The notes under the pieces: model-generated | Databases searched by the model: none | What the model was told of the DNA's origin: nothing | What the model saw: only the letters and a program-made list of their open reading frames with translations | Part shown: piece after piece, positions 43,113 through 53,737 of the stretch | Layout: each line of letters opens with the position of its first letter | How positions within the stretch are numbered: the stretch's first letter is position 1 | Translations under genes and position numbers: made by a program | From: Pseudomonas serbica | Lineage (GTDB): Bacteria > Pseudomonadota > Gammaproteobacteria > Pseudomonadales > Pseudomonadaceae | Length of the DNA stretch: 64,000 bases | Reading direction: 5' to 3' | NCBI RefSeq assembly: GCF_028823535.1 | Contig: NZ_JAQIYM010000011.1 | Span: forward strand, 62,001 to 126,000

Positions 43113-43202
43113 TGTGGGAGCGGGCTTGCTCGCGAAGGCGGACAGACATTCGACATTGATGTCGACTGACACACCGCCTTCGCGAGCAAGCCCGCTCCCA
43201 CA
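43113..43202. repeat. REPIN inside the ABC operon
   Basis: TGTGGGAGCGGGCTTGCTCG (from 43113) and its inverse (ending 43202) enclose a 40-nt centre. It lies between the substrate-binding-protein gene and the phosphodiesterase gene, a common place for REPs that raise expression of the upstream binding-protein gene. Confidence 0.88.
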
Positions 43203-43242
43203 TTTGGATCTTCATCAGATCCAGAAGCGGGGACCTAACGCA

Positions 43243-44307
43243 TCATTTCATTTCTACGATGACTTCTTCGTTCCACTTCTGCGGCAGGGCCTTGGAGGTT
43301 TTTTCCCAGGCATCCGCGTCCTTGATCGGCGTGACGTTCTTGTACTGCTCGTTCGGCAGCAGCTTGGCTTTCACGTCATCCGGCAGGGTGATGTGTTCGG
43401 CGCGGATCGGACGCGCATTGCCCTTGGCCAGGTTGATCTGGCCTGCGTCGCTGAAGATGTACTCGCGGGTCAGCTTGGCGGCGTTGGGATTCTTCGCGTA
43501 CTTGTTGATGATGGTGGTGTAGCCGGAAATCACCGAGCCATCGGACGGGATCAGCACCACGTAGTCATCCGGGTTGGCCATCTTGGCCTTGTAGCTCAGG
43601 CCGTTGAAGTCCCAGACCACGCCCACTTCAATTTCGCCTTTTTCCATGGCGCCAATGACCGGGTTGGACATCGACAGGCGACCCTGCTTGGCGAGGTCGG
43701 CGAACAGCAACAGCGCAGGCTCGAGGTTTTTCTCGTCGCCGCCGTTGGCCAGTGCCGCGGCCAGAACGCCGTTGGCCGCTTGGGCCGCGGTGCTTACGTC
43801 ACCGATGGACACCTTGTATTTGCCGTCCTTGAGATCAGCCCATTTGGTCGGTACGTCGGAACCGTGCAGCAGTTTCTTGTTGACGATGAAGGCGATGGTG
43901 CCGGTGTAGGCCAGAGCCCAGTTGCCGTCCTTGTCCTTGGCCCACTCCGGAACCTGGTCCCAGGTAGATGGTTTGTAAGGCTGCACCACGCCTTGCTTGA
44001 CCGCGATCGGGCCGAAGGCAGCGCCCACGTCGCCGATGTCGGCGCTGGCGTTGTCTTTTTCTGCGGCGAACTTGGCGATTTCCTGGGCCGAACTCATGTC
44101 GGTGTCGATGTGTTTAAGGCCGTAGTTCTTGGCCAGGTCTTCCCAGGTGCCTTTCCAGTTGGCCCAGTCATCGGGCATGCCGACACTGTTGACAGCGCCT
44201 TCCGCTTTCGCAGCGGCTTCAAGGGTTTTCAAATCATCAGCCGCCATGGCGGCGGTGCACATGGCAATGGTCGAGCCTAACAGTGATGCCAGGAAAAGCT
44301 GTTTCAT
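43243..44307 (-). CDS. ABC transporter periplasmic substrate-binding protein
   Basis: A 354-residue periplasmic binding protein of the family that includes iron, putrescine, thiamine and aminoethylphosphonate binders. Residues 1-22 are a Sec signal ending CTAAMAA. Segments such as GAVNSVGMPDDWANW at the mature N-terminus and GEIEVGVVWDFNG are typical of this fold. It is the first gene of the operon. A TGGTCTAG operator-like site lies about 45-55 nt upstream of the ATG, after an AGGAG-type ribosome-binding site. Confidence 0.9.
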   Translation of the reverse strand: MKQLFLASLLGSTIAMCTAAMAADDLKTLEAAAKAEGAVNSVGMPDDWANWKGTWEDLAKNYGLKHIDTDMSSAQEIAKFAAEKDNASADIGDVGAAFGPIAVKQGVVQPYKPSTWDQVPEWAKDKDGNWALAYTGTIAFIVNKKLLHGSDVPTKWADLKDGKYKVSIGDVSTAAQAANGVLAAALANGGDEKNLEPALLLFADLAKQGRLSMSNPVIGAMEKGEIEVGVVWDFNGLSYKAKMANPDDYVVLIPSDGSVISGYTTIINKYAKNPNAAKLTREYIFSDAGQINLAKGNARPIRAEHITLPDDVKAKLLPNEQYKNVTPIKDADAWEKTSKALPQKWNEEVIVEMK

Positions 44308-44351
44308 TCCGAAGCTCCTATGGGCGTTTTAACGCTGCGATTGCGATTGTG

Positions 44352-44364
44352 TTGGTCTAGGTCA
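44352..44364. promoter_or_regulatory. GntR/UTRA operator-like site upstream of the ABC operon
   Basis: TTGGTCTAGGTCA, an imperfect palindrome centred on CTAG. It shares TGGTCTAG with the site in front of the GntR gene. The HutC/UTRA subfamily (for example NagR, DasR) binds TGGTCTAGACCA-type palindromes. Binding here is inferred. Confidence 0.68.
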
Positions 44365-44631
44365 GCAATACCTGAGCCAATCTAAGGCGACTCGATGACA
44401 CTTTGATGTCGTTCGTCGCCCCGACGGACGTTTATTTGCCCGTTATGGGCGAGTGCCAGGTAAGCGTAGACCATGGGCGAAGCCCCATAACACAAGGGAC
44501 TTGGCCGATGTCTTGCAAGCTGTTGGCGTGACCGTCGGGCGGGTTTGTCATCTCTCGGTCATCTGCATTGCCTACGCTTGCAGGATCTTGAAACAGCCGT
44601 TTTTTCCAACAGTTCTGCCCCGAAAGTGTGC

Positions 44632-44643
44632 TGGTCTAGTCCA
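44632..44643. promoter_or_regulatory. GntR/UTRA operator-like site upstream of its own gene
   Basis: TGGTCTAGTCCA differs by one base from the palindrome TGGTCTAGACCA and ends 14 nt before the GntR start codon, where a bound repressor would block initiation. This suggests autoregulation. Confidence 0.7.
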
Positions 44644-44657
44644 GATAGGTAACGTTG

Positions 44658-45371
44658 ATGCGCGATGAGGCAACAAAAGCGGTGACAGCCATTGGCCAGG
44701 TACTTCAGGAGCAACTCGATCACGGGCTGCTGGCTCCTGGGAGCAAGTTGCCAGCCGAACGCAAGCTCAGTGAGTTGTTTGGTACCACCCGGATTACCGT
44801 GCGCGAGGCATTGCTCCAGCTCGAAGCCCAGGGCCAGATCTATCGCGAAGAGCGTCGTGGCTGGTTCGTGTCGCCGCCGCGCCTGGCCTATAACCTCATG
44901 CAGCGCAGTCACTTCCACGCCATGGTCAGCGCCCAGGGACGGGTGCCGTCCACCGAAGTCATTTCGGCGCGATTGCAGCCGGCATCGGCGGCGATCTGTG
45001 CGTGGTTACAGTTGCCGGCGTTGTCGAGCGTGATTCAGGTCTGTCGTTCGCGGCGTATCGATGGGCGTCTGGTGCTCTACGTGGAGCACTATCTGAATCC
45101 GCAGTATTTTCCGGGCATTCTGGATTTCGACCTGAATCAGTCGATCACTGAGCTGTATGCGCGGCACTACGACCTGCACTACGGGCGAGTGCGCTTCGAG
45201 ATCGTGCCGACGGCTCTGTCGGCGGACGCGGCGGCCGCCTTGCGGGTGTCGGTGGGCAGCCCCGGGCTGCGCATCGCCCGGGTCAATTACGATCAGCACG
45301 GGAGGCTGATCGATTGTGACCTGGAGTTCTGGCGCCATGATGCGATTCATGTCGGGGTCGATGTGGCCTGA
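44658..45371 (+). CDS. GntR-family regulator with UTRA ligand domain
   Basis: A 237-residue HutC-subfamily regulator: an N-terminal winged helix-turn-helix (KLPAERKLSELFGTTRITVR, then EALLQLEAQG) and a UTRA ligand-binding domain (about 85-235). The ATG at 44658 directly follows a TTG that the longer frame uses. It is divergent from the ABC importer operon, with matching operator-like sites at both ends of the shared control region, so it is the likely ligand-responsive repressor of that operon. Confidence 0.92.
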   Translation: MRDEATKAVTAIGQVLQEQLDHGLLAPGSKLPAERKLSELFGTTRITVREALLQLEAQGQIYREERRGWFVSPPRLAYNLMQRSHFHAMVSAQGRVPSTEVISARLQPASAAICAWLQLPALSSVIQVCRSRRIDGRLVLYVEHYLNPQYFPGILDFDLNQSITELYARHYDLHYGRVRFEIVPTALSADAAAALRVSVGSPGLRIARVNYDQHGRLIDCDLEFWRHDAIHVGVDVA

Positions 45372-45397
45372 CCCTGGCCACAACGGGCTCTGGAGCG

Positions 45398-46165
45398 TTA
45401 TCCGAAACGGTAGATGTCCATGCCCAGCGCGCCCAGGGTGAATCCCTGGTGGGCAATGCTGAACGGGCCCCCGGCACTTCGGGCGAAGTACAACGGCAAC
45501 AAGTGTTCGTCGCTGGGATGGTTGCGTACGGCGTTCGGAGCTTGCCGGCGATAGTCGTGCAGGGCGGCTTCATCGTTTGCCGCGAGCTTGTCGATCATCC
45601 AGTCGCGAAATTCCCGGGCCCAGGGCTCCACGCTCTCCGGGCCAGCATGCCAGTCCAGCTCTCGCAGGTTGTGGGTGATACTTCCGGAGCCGATCAACAG
45701 CACGCCCTGTTCGCGCAAGCCGGCCAGCGCCTGGCCAACGCGGGCCTGCAGGGCCGGGCCGCCGCGGGTCGGCAGTGAAACCTGGACAATCGGGATATCG
45801 GCCTGCGGGTACATCAACGACAGCGGCACCCAGACGCCATGGTCGAACGGTCGTGTGCTGTCGATACGCGCGGGCAGGGCACTGGCGCGTAACAGATCGA
45901 CCACCTTTGTAGCCAGCTCAGGGTTGCCGGGGGCCGGGTATTGCACCTCGAACAGAGCCTTTGGAAAACCACCGAAGTCATGCCAGGTGTCCGGCTGCGG
46001 GTTACCGCCGACCAGCAGTTCATCGCTTTCCCAGTGCGCCGAGACAATCACGATGGCATCCGGCCTGGGTATCTCTGCCGCCAGGCGAGCCAGGGCCGGT
46101 CCGCTGGCGCCAGGTTCCAGGGCCAGCATCGGCGAACCATGGGATATGTACAGGCTGGGGAACAT
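45398..46165 (-). CDS. 4,5-DOPA-extradiol-dioxygenase-like protein (LigB superfamily, YgiD)
   Basis: A 255-residue LigB-superfamily dioxygenase. Metal-binding histidines are seen in YISHGSPM, VSAHWESDE and FDHGVWVPLSLMYP. YgiD of E. coli opens L-DOPA in vitro; the natural substrate is uncertain. The ATG at 46165 gives the usual length. It is convergent with the GntR gene and divergent from tpm. Confidence 0.9.
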   Translation of the reverse strand: MFPSLYISHGSPMLALEPGASGPALARLAAEIPRPDAIVIVSAHWESDELLVGGNPQPDTWHDFGGFPKALFEVQYPAPGNPELATKVVDLLRASALPARIDSTRPFDHGVWVPLSLMYPQADIPIVQVSLPTRGGPALQARVGQALAGLREQGVLLIGSGSITHNLRELDWHAGPESVEPWAREFRDWMIDKLAANDEAALHDYRRQAPNAVRNHPSDEHLLPLYFARSAGGPFSIAHQGFTLGALGMDIYRFG

Positions 46166-46268
46166 GGATGAGCTCCTGAGAGTTAAGATAGCGCCATCTT
46201 CTGTCAGATCATTGATCTAAATCTAATATAAGTTTTAGGGTGTTTTGATCGAATTTTCGGGGTTATTT

Positions 46269-46925
46269 ATGCAGCCGGAGTTTTGGCACAAGAAGTGGGC
46301 GTCGAATCAGATCGGCTTCCACTTGCCGCAAGTGAATCCTTATCTGCAACGATTTTGGCCGCAATTGGATGTGGAGGACGGCGCTCGCGTACTGGTTCCG
46401 TTGTGTGGGAAGAGTCTGGATTTGTTGTGGCTAGCACGCGAAGGCCATGAGGTTTTGGGAATCGAGTTGTCGGAAAAGGCCATTGAGGATTTCTTCAACG
46501 AGCACCAATTGGACCCTGACGTCAGTGAACAGGGCCCGTTCAAAGTCTATCGGGCAGCCTCTATCGAGCTTTGGTGCGGAGATTTTTTCGCCCTCACCGC
46601 CGGTGATGTTGCCGATTGCGCCGCTCTTTACGACCGCGCTGCGCTGATTGCGCTACCGCCACCCATGCGTGAGCAATACGCTGCGCATCTGACGCGGATT
46701 CTGCCGAAGGATGCGCTTGGTTTGTTGATTACGCTGGACTACGACCAGGCGCAGATGCCCGGTCCGCCGTTTGCCGTGCTCGATGAAGAAGTGCAGCGGT
46801 TGTTCGGTGCGTCGTGGACGCTGAAGATCCTGGAAGACCAGGATGTGCTGAGCGAGAGCGGGAAGTTTCTGGAAGCAGGTGTTACGCGGCTTGAGGAGCG
46901 GGTGTATCGGGTTTTCAGCCGATAG
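46269..46925 (+). CDS. tpm: Thiopurine S-methyltransferase
   Basis: A 218-residue SAM-dependent methyltransferase. In Pseudomonas this enzyme methylates selenium and tellurium oxyanions and thiopurines. Characteristic segments are WHKKWASNQIGFH, VLVPLCGKSLDLLWLA (SAM site) and ALIALPPPMREQYAA. The ATG at 46269 gives the family N-terminus MQPEFWHKKW. Confidence 0.95.
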   Translation: MQPEFWHKKWASNQIGFHLPQVNPYLQRFWPQLDVEDGARVLVPLCGKSLDLLWLAREGHEVLGIELSEKAIEDFFNEHQLDPDVSEQGPFKVYRAASIELWCGDFFALTAGDVADCAALYDRAALIALPPPMREQYAAHLTRILPKDALGLLITLDYDQAQMPGPPFAVLDEEVQRLFGASWTLKILEDQDVLSESGKFLEAGVTRLEERVYRVFSR

Positions 46926-46948
46926 GCCGTAGCGCCAGTGCCGGCCTC

Positions 46949-47029
46949 TTCGCGAGCAAGCCCGCTCCCACAGTTGACCGAGTGTTCAAAATGAATGAGG
47001 TCTAATGTAGGAGCGGGCTTGCTCGCGAA
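46949..47029. repeat. REPIN
   Basis: TTCGCGAGCAAGCCCGCTCC on the left and GGAGCGGGCTTGCTCGCGAA on the right, in the reverse arrangement to the copies at 21944 and 43113. Lies between the convergent tpm and htpX genes. Confidence 0.88.
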
Positions 47030-47062
47030 GGGGCCCTGATAGCACCGCATAAATCAGCAGAC

Positions 47063-47091
47063 AAAAAAAGGCCCGCATCACTGCGGGCCTT
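47063..47091 (-). terminator. Terminator of htpX
   Basis: On the minus strand a 9-bp stem (AAGGCCCGC / GCGGGCCTT) with a 6-nt loop runs into seven T residues. It lies 20 nt after the htpX stop. Confidence 0.92.
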
Positions 47092-47111
47092 CTTGTTTAC
47101 TGCGTTCGCTC

Positions 47112-48002
47112 TCAACCGCGACGACGCGCCAGTGCGTCGATGCGCTCTTCCAGCGGCGGGTGGCTCATGAACATGCGGGCAAAGCCCTGTTTGATGCCAC
47201 CGTTGATGCCGAAGGCATTCAGGGTGTCAGGCATGTGCACCGGCAGGCCCTGTTCCGCACGCAGGCGTTGCAGCGCGCCAATCATTGCAGCGGTGCCGGC
47301 CAGGTTTGCACCGGCTTCGTCGGCGCGGAATTCGCGTTTGCGCGAGAACCACATGACGATGGCGCTGGCCAGGATACCCAGGACCAATTCGGCGAAGATG
47401 GTCGCAATGTAGTAGGCAATGCCCTGGCCTTCTTCGTTCTTGAAGATCACCTTGTCGACAAAGTTGCCGATGATCCGTGCAAAGAACATCACGAAGGTGT
47501 TCACCACGCCCTGGATCAAGGCCAGGGTGACCATGTCGCCATTGGCGACGTGGCCGATTTCGTGGGCCAGGACGGCTTTCACTTCATCTGGCGAGAAACG
47601 TTCCAGCAGGCCCTGGCTGACGGCGACCAGTGCGTCGTTCTTGTTCCAGCCGGTGGCGAAGGCGTTTGCCTCATAGGCCGGGAAAATCCCGACTTCGGGC
47701 ATCTTGATCCCGGCTTCACGGGACAGTTGCTCGACCGTTTGCAGCAGCCATTGCTCGTGACGCGTGCGCGGCTGGCTGATGATTTGGGTGCTGGTGCTCA
47801 TCTTCGCCATCCACTTGGAGATGAACAGCGAGAACAGGGAGCCAGCAAAACCGAAGACCGCACAGAAAATCAGCAGCTGATTGAGGTTGAGATCAACCCC
47901 ATTGGCCGCCATGAACCCGTTGAAGCCGAAAAGGCTCAGGGTGATGCTGGCAATCAGCACGACCGCCAGGTTAGTGGCCAAGAACAGCAGGATGCGCATC
48001 AT
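47112..48002 (-). CDS. htpX: Membrane zinc protease HtpX
   Basis: A 296-residue inner-membrane M48 metalloprotease that degrades misfolded membrane proteins. It has two N-terminal and two central transmembrane segments and the zinc motif VLAHEIGHVANGD, with the third ligand in FRADEAGA. The N-terminus MMRILLFLATN matches the E. coli protein, so I keep the first of two tandem ATGs. A terminator follows. Confidence 0.95.
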   Translation of the reverse strand: MMRILLFLATNLAVVLIASITLSLFGFNGFMAANGVDLNLNQLLIFCAVFGFAGSLFSLFISKWMAKMSTSTQIISQPRTRHEQWLLQTVEQLSREAGIKMPEVGIFPAYEANAFATGWNKNDALVAVSQGLLERFSPDEVKAVLAHEIGHVANGDMVTLALIQGVVNTFVMFFARIIGNFVDKVIFKNEEGQGIAYYIATIFAELVLGILASAIVMWFSRKREFRADEAGANLAGTAAMIGALQRLRAEQGLPVHMPDTLNAFGINGGIKQGFARMFMSHPPLEERIDALARRRG

Positions 48003-48317
48003 GGTTGTAGAAATCTCCTCATGCTAAAGATGTAGCGTACTGCGGGGTATATAAGGTGCTGCACCGGGGTATTCAACCGAGTGACTATTTCAAACTGTGT
48101 CCTACAGCAAAAGCTTAGCTGTTTGCAGGGCATTTCCGAGGTGCGACGGCGAAGTGTTCAACACGCCACCGGTGGCTGAGTGCCCGCGATTACTCGACGG
48201 GACCAGGCAACGCATCATTGTGCAGGCATCTGGACAGCACTCTTGGGTAGGGTACAAACATGTGTTGCAGAATGAATCACCGTGCAACGTTTCTGACATT
48301 GCACGGTGAACGGCCGC
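48003..48317. other. 315-nt intergenic region between alaA and htpX
   Basis: Contains the htpX upstream region and, at its left end on the minus strand, the alaA terminator hairpin. No convincing open frame or RNA gene is seen. Confidence 0.6.
48277..48309 (-). terminator. Terminator-like hairpin after alaA
   Basis: Perfect 11-bp inverted repeat TCACCGTGCAA / TTGCACGGTGA with an 11-nt loop, 8 nt after the alaA stop on the minus strand. No strong T-run follows. Confidence 0.65.
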
Positions 48318-49529
48318 CTACTGGCGATAGGATTTGAGGAAATTGCCGATGCGTCCGATGGCCATGTCCAGGTCATCGACCCGCGGCAGGGTCACGACGC
48401 GGAAGTGGTCAGGCCATGGCCAGTTGAAGGCTGTGCCTTGCACCACCAGCAGCTTCTCGGAGAGCAGCAGGTCGAGGACGAATTTTTCGTCGTTGTGGAT
48501 AGGGCAGACCTTCGGGTCGATTCGCGGGAAGGCATACAGCGCGCCCATAGGCTTGACGCAGCTCACCCCGGGAATGTCATTGAGCAGTTCCCAGGTGCGG
48601 TTGCGCTGTTCCAGCAGGCGACCTTGCGGCAGCACCAGGTCGTTAATGCTCTGATAGCCCCCCAGTGCGGTCTGGATCGCGTGCTGGCTCGGCACGTTGG
48701 CGCACAGGCGCATGTTGGCCAGCATGTCGATGCCTTCGATGTAGCTCTGGGCGTGGTGTTTCGGTCCGGAAATGGCGATCCAGCCGGAACGGAATCCAGC
48801 CACGCGATAGGACTTGGACAGGCCGTTGAAGGTCAGGCACAGCAAGTCTGGCGCCAGGGAGGCGGTGCAGATATGCACGGCATCGTCGTACAGGATCTTG
48901 TCGTAGATCTCGTCGGAAAACACCACCAGATTGTGCTGGCGGGCCAGTTCGAGCATGCCCAGCAGCACTTCCTTCGAATACACCGCCCCGGTCGGGTTGT
49001 TCGGGTTGATGATGACCAGCGCCTTGGTGTTCGGGGTGATCTTGGCCTTGATGTCGGCCAGGTCCGGCCACCAGTTGGCCTGCTCGTCGCACAGGTAATG
49101 CACCGGGTTACCGCCCGACAGACTGACTGCGGCGGTCCACAATGGATAGTCGGGAGCCGGCACCAGCACTTCATCGCCATTGTTGAGCAGGGCCTGCATC
49201 GACATCACGATCAGCTCGGAAACGCCGTTGCCCAGGTAGATGTCCTCGATGCCGACACCTTCCACCTGCTTTTGCTGGTAGTACTGCATGACGGCCTTGC
49301 GCGCGCTGAAGAGCCCTTTGGAGTCGCTGTAGCCCTGGGCAGTCGGCAGGTTGCGGATCACGTCCTGGAGGATTTCGTCCGGCGCTTCGAAACCAAAGGG
49401 CGCCGGGTTGCCGATGTTCAGCTTGAGGATGCGATGGCCTTCCTCTTCCAGGCGTTTGGCGTGCTTGAGCACTGGGCCGCGAATGTCATAGCAGACGTTG
49501 GCGAGCTTGTTCGATTTGCTGACCTGCAT
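48318..49529 (-). CDS. alaA: Alanine aminotransferase (AlaA type)
   Basis: A 403-residue class I/II PLP aminotransferase that forms alanine from pyruvate and glutamate. Characteristic segments are KLNIGNPAPFGFEAP, INPNNPTGAVY and the PLP lysine in LSKSYRVAGFRSGW. The start at 49529 (MQVSKSNKLANVCYDIRGP) gives the length of E. coli AlaA; the longer frame to 49874 adds sequence unlike the family. Divergent from msrB. Confidence 0.95.
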   Translation of the reverse strand: MQVSKSNKLANVCYDIRGPVLKHAKRLEEEGHRILKLNIGNPAPFGFEAPDEILQDVIRNLPTAQGYSDSKGLFSARKAVMQYYQQKQVEGVGIEDIYLGNGVSELIVMSMQALLNNGDEVLVPAPDYPLWTAAVSLSGGNPVHYLCDEQANWWPDLADIKAKITPNTKALVIINPNNPTGAVYSKEVLLGMLELARQHNLVVFSDEIYDKILYDDAVHICTASLAPDLLCLTFNGLSKSYRVAGFRSGWIAISGPKHHAQSYIEGIDMLANMRLCANVPSQHAIQTALGGYQSINDLVLPQGRLLEQRNRTWELLNDIPGVSCVKPMGALYAFPRIDPKVCPIHNDEKFVLDLLLSEKLLVVQGTAFNWPWPDHFRVVTLPRVDDLDMAIGRIGNFLKSYRQ

Positions 49530-49700
49530 GGCGATGTGTTCCCGAAAATGAACGATCCAGGCGGCGTGTGAACAACCGTGCTGGGAAACCTGCGTTATCA
49601 CACAGGCCTGGCGCCTTGAGAGGCAGCACCCATAAATCCGTTTGAATGCGCGTGGTCTGGCTGCCAGACTGGCGTTTGACGAGGCGCAATCATACGTGCC

Positions 49701-49736
49701 GCCCGATCCGTGGAAAAGGTACAGATCGGGCTTTTT
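49701..49736 (+). terminator. Terminator-like hairpin in the msrB leader
   Basis: An 8-bp stem GCCCGATC / GATCGGGC with a 15-nt loop, directly followed by five T residues. It lies about 20 nt upstream of msrB. No plus-strand gene precedes it, so it may be an attenuator or the end of a short leader RNA. Confidence 0.7.
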
Positions 49737-49755
49737 CAGCTGCTGAGGTGTGATG

Positions 49756-50151
49756 ATGGAAAAGTTGCAGAAAACCCTGGAAGAATGGAAGGCCATGCTC
49801 GATCCCGAGCAGTACAACGTTTGCCGCCTCAAGGGTACCGAGCGCCCGTTTTCCGGCAAGTACAACGGCACCAAGACCGATGGTGTCTATCATTGCATCT
49901 GCTGCAACGAGCCGTTGTTCGACTCCAGGACCAAGTTTGATTCCGGCTGCGGCTGGCCAAGTTTCTACACGCCGATCGGCGACAGCGCCTTGGTCGAAAT
50001 CCGTGATGTCAGTCACGGCATGATCCGCACCGAAGTGGTCTGCGCCAAATGTGACGCGCATTTGGGCCACGTGTTCCCCGATGGCCCGCCGCCTACCGGG
50101 TTGCGCTATTGCATCAACTCCGTGTGTCTGGACCTGGTACCACGCGAATAA
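49756..50151 (+). CDS. msrB: Peptide-methionine (R)-S-oxide reductase
   Basis: A 131-residue MsrB that reduces methionine-R-sulfoxide in proteins. It has two zinc-binding CxxC pairs (CICC and CAKC), the segment GCGWPSFYTPI and the catalytic Cys in RYCINSVCL. The ATG at 49756 is the third of three in-frame starts (GTG 49750, ATG 49753); GAGG lies 7 nt upstream of it. Confidence 0.95.
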   Translation: MEKLQKTLEEWKAMLDPEQYNVCRLKGTERPFSGKYNGTKTDGVYHCICCNEPLFDSRTKFDSGCGWPSFYTPIGDSALVEIRDVSHGMIRTEVVCAKCDAHLGHVFPDGPPPTGLRYCINSVCLDLVPRE

Positions 50152-50166
50152 GATCAGCCCGATCTC

Positions 50167-50245
50167 TGCAGGAGCCGGCGTGCTGGCGATAGCGGTGGAT
50201 ATGACAAACCGCGGTGCGCCAATCTCCAGCAAGCCGGCTCCTACA
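50167..50245. repeat. REPIN, GGAGCCGGC type
   Basis: TGCAGGAGCCGGCGTGCTGG and the inverse CCAGCAAGCCGGCTCCTACA flank a 40-nt centre between msrB and gpx. Confidence 0.8.
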
Positions 50246-50260
50246 GGTTCGGTGCTCGAT

Positions 50261-50287
50261 TAATTAAATTGCACACAATTCAATTGC
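50261..50287. promoter_or_regulatory. OhrR-type operator upstream of gpx-ohrR
   Basis: An A/T-rich region with two inverted elements: TTAATTAAATTG, then CACA, then CAATTCAATTG. The spacing of AATTAAATTG followed by ACAATT and AATTG closely resembles the TACAATT-AATTGTA repeats bound by OhrR in other bacteria. It lies about 45 nt upstream of gpx, whose operon encodes an OhrR-like repressor. Confidence 0.68.
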
Positions 50288-50329
50288 TCGCTATGTTTGT
50301 CCCATCACCCCCTCCTCGAGCACCCAATC

Positions 50330-50815
50330 ATGAGCGACAACCTCCTCAGCATCCCTTGCACCACCATCAAGGGCGAGCAGAAGACCCTGGCGGATTACGC
50401 CGGCAAGGCCGTGCTGGTGGTCAACACCGCCAGCAAATGCGGCTTCACTCCGCAATACAAAGGCCTCGAAGAGCTGTGGCAGACCTATAAGGACCAGGGC
50501 CTGGTGGTGCTGGGTTTTCCCTGCAATCAGTTCGGCAAGCAGGAGCCGGGCAACGAAGGGGCGATCAGCGAATTCTGCGAGCTGAACTACGGAGTCAGTT
50601 TTCCGCTGTTCAAAAAAATCGAAGTCAATGGCGACGGCGCCCATCCATTGTTTGTTCAGCTGAAAAAGCGTGCACCGGGTGTGCTCGGTTCCCAGGGTAT
50701 CAAGTGGAACTTCACCAAGTTCCTGATCGGCAAGGATGGCCAGTTGGTCAAGCGCTTTGCTCCGGCGACCAAGCCGCAGGACCTGAGTCGCGAGATTGAA
50801 GCCCTGCTTAAATGA
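50330..50815 (+). CDS. Glutathione peroxidase (cysteine type)
   Basis: A 161-residue peroxidase that reduces organic peroxides. The catalytic Cys is in NTASKCGFTPQY, with Gln in FPCNQFGKQEPG and Trp in KWNFTKFLIG. The enzyme has Cys where animal forms have selenocysteine, so it probably uses thioredoxin. The ATG at 50330 is chosen from the family N-terminus; no clear ribosome-binding site is seen. Its stop overlaps the ohrR-like start (ATGA). Confidence 0.93.
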   Translation: MSDNLLSIPCTTIKGEQKTLADYAGKAVLVVNTASKCGFTPQYKGLEELWQTYKDQGLVVLGFPCNQFGKQEPGNEGAISEFCELNYGVSFPLFKKIEVNGDGAHPLFVQLKKRAPGVLGSQGIKWNFTKFLIGKDGQLVKRFAPATKPQDLSREIEALLK

Positions 50816-51256
50816 ACACCTTGTCCGTCGAATCGCTGAACCTCGACAGCCAGCTCTGCTTCAAGCTGTACGCCGCGTCCCGCGCGGTGATTCGGGCCTA
50901 TAAGCCGATGCTCGATCAACTGGGCCTGACTTATCCGCAGTACCTGGCGATGCTGGTGTTGTGGGAATGGCAGGAAACAGCCCCGGAGCAACCCACGGTC
51001 AAGGCACTGGGCGAACGCCTGGCGCTGGATTCCGGCACGCTGACGCCGTTGCTCAAGCGTCTTGAGCAATTGCAACTGGTTCAGCGCCAGCGCTCGGCGC
51101 GCGATGAGCGGGAGGTGCACCTGAGCCTGTCATCCAATGGCATGGCGCTGCGTGAACAGGTCGGCCCGCTCAAGGCTCGCCTGTTGTGCGACAGCGGCGT
51201 GGATCTGGATCGTCTGAATGAGCTGCGTGACGGCCTCGATCACTTGTTGGTGCAGA

Positions 51257-51273
<17 letters not shown>
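50812..51273 (+). CDS. OhrR-like MarR-family organic peroxide sensor
   Basis: A 153-residue MarR regulator. The N-terminal LDSQLCFKLYAASRAVIRAY carries Cys16 at the place of the OhrR sensing cysteine, followed by KPMLDQLGLTYPQYL and a winged helix (KALGERLALDSGTLTPLLKR) with RSARDEREVHLSLS. Oxidation of the cysteine should release it from DNA. It is translationally coupled to gpx by ATGA, and an OhrR-type operator lies upstream of gpx, so it probably represses this operon. Its 3' end overlaps the convergent kinase gene by 17 nt. Confidence 0.88.
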
Positions 51274-53578
<2,305 letters not shown>

Positions 53579-53737
53579 GGGGTGTTGAATCACTTCCGTA
53601 TTCCTTCGCTGCTCAAGCATAGTCGATCATGCAGGGTGTTCCCGTGAGCCCTGCTGCAGGGCGGTTGACCGTTCATCGAACGCTTTATGTCGTGTCTGTA
53701 TCGCCATCATTACTGTGAACGTGCCCGAGGAGAAGAC

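Larger units (their letters stand above)
44308..44657. other. 350-nt divergent control region of the ABC operon and the GntR gene
   Basis: Lies between the divergently transcribed binding-protein and GntR genes and must hold both promoters. It contains two operator-like sites sharing TGGTCTAG, described separately. No other gene, repeat or terminator is seen. Confidence 0.7.

Noticed and set aside
48306..49571. 421-codon frame antisense to alaA
   Set aside because: alaA is well conserved on the opposite strand; the antisense frame is a codon-bias shadow.
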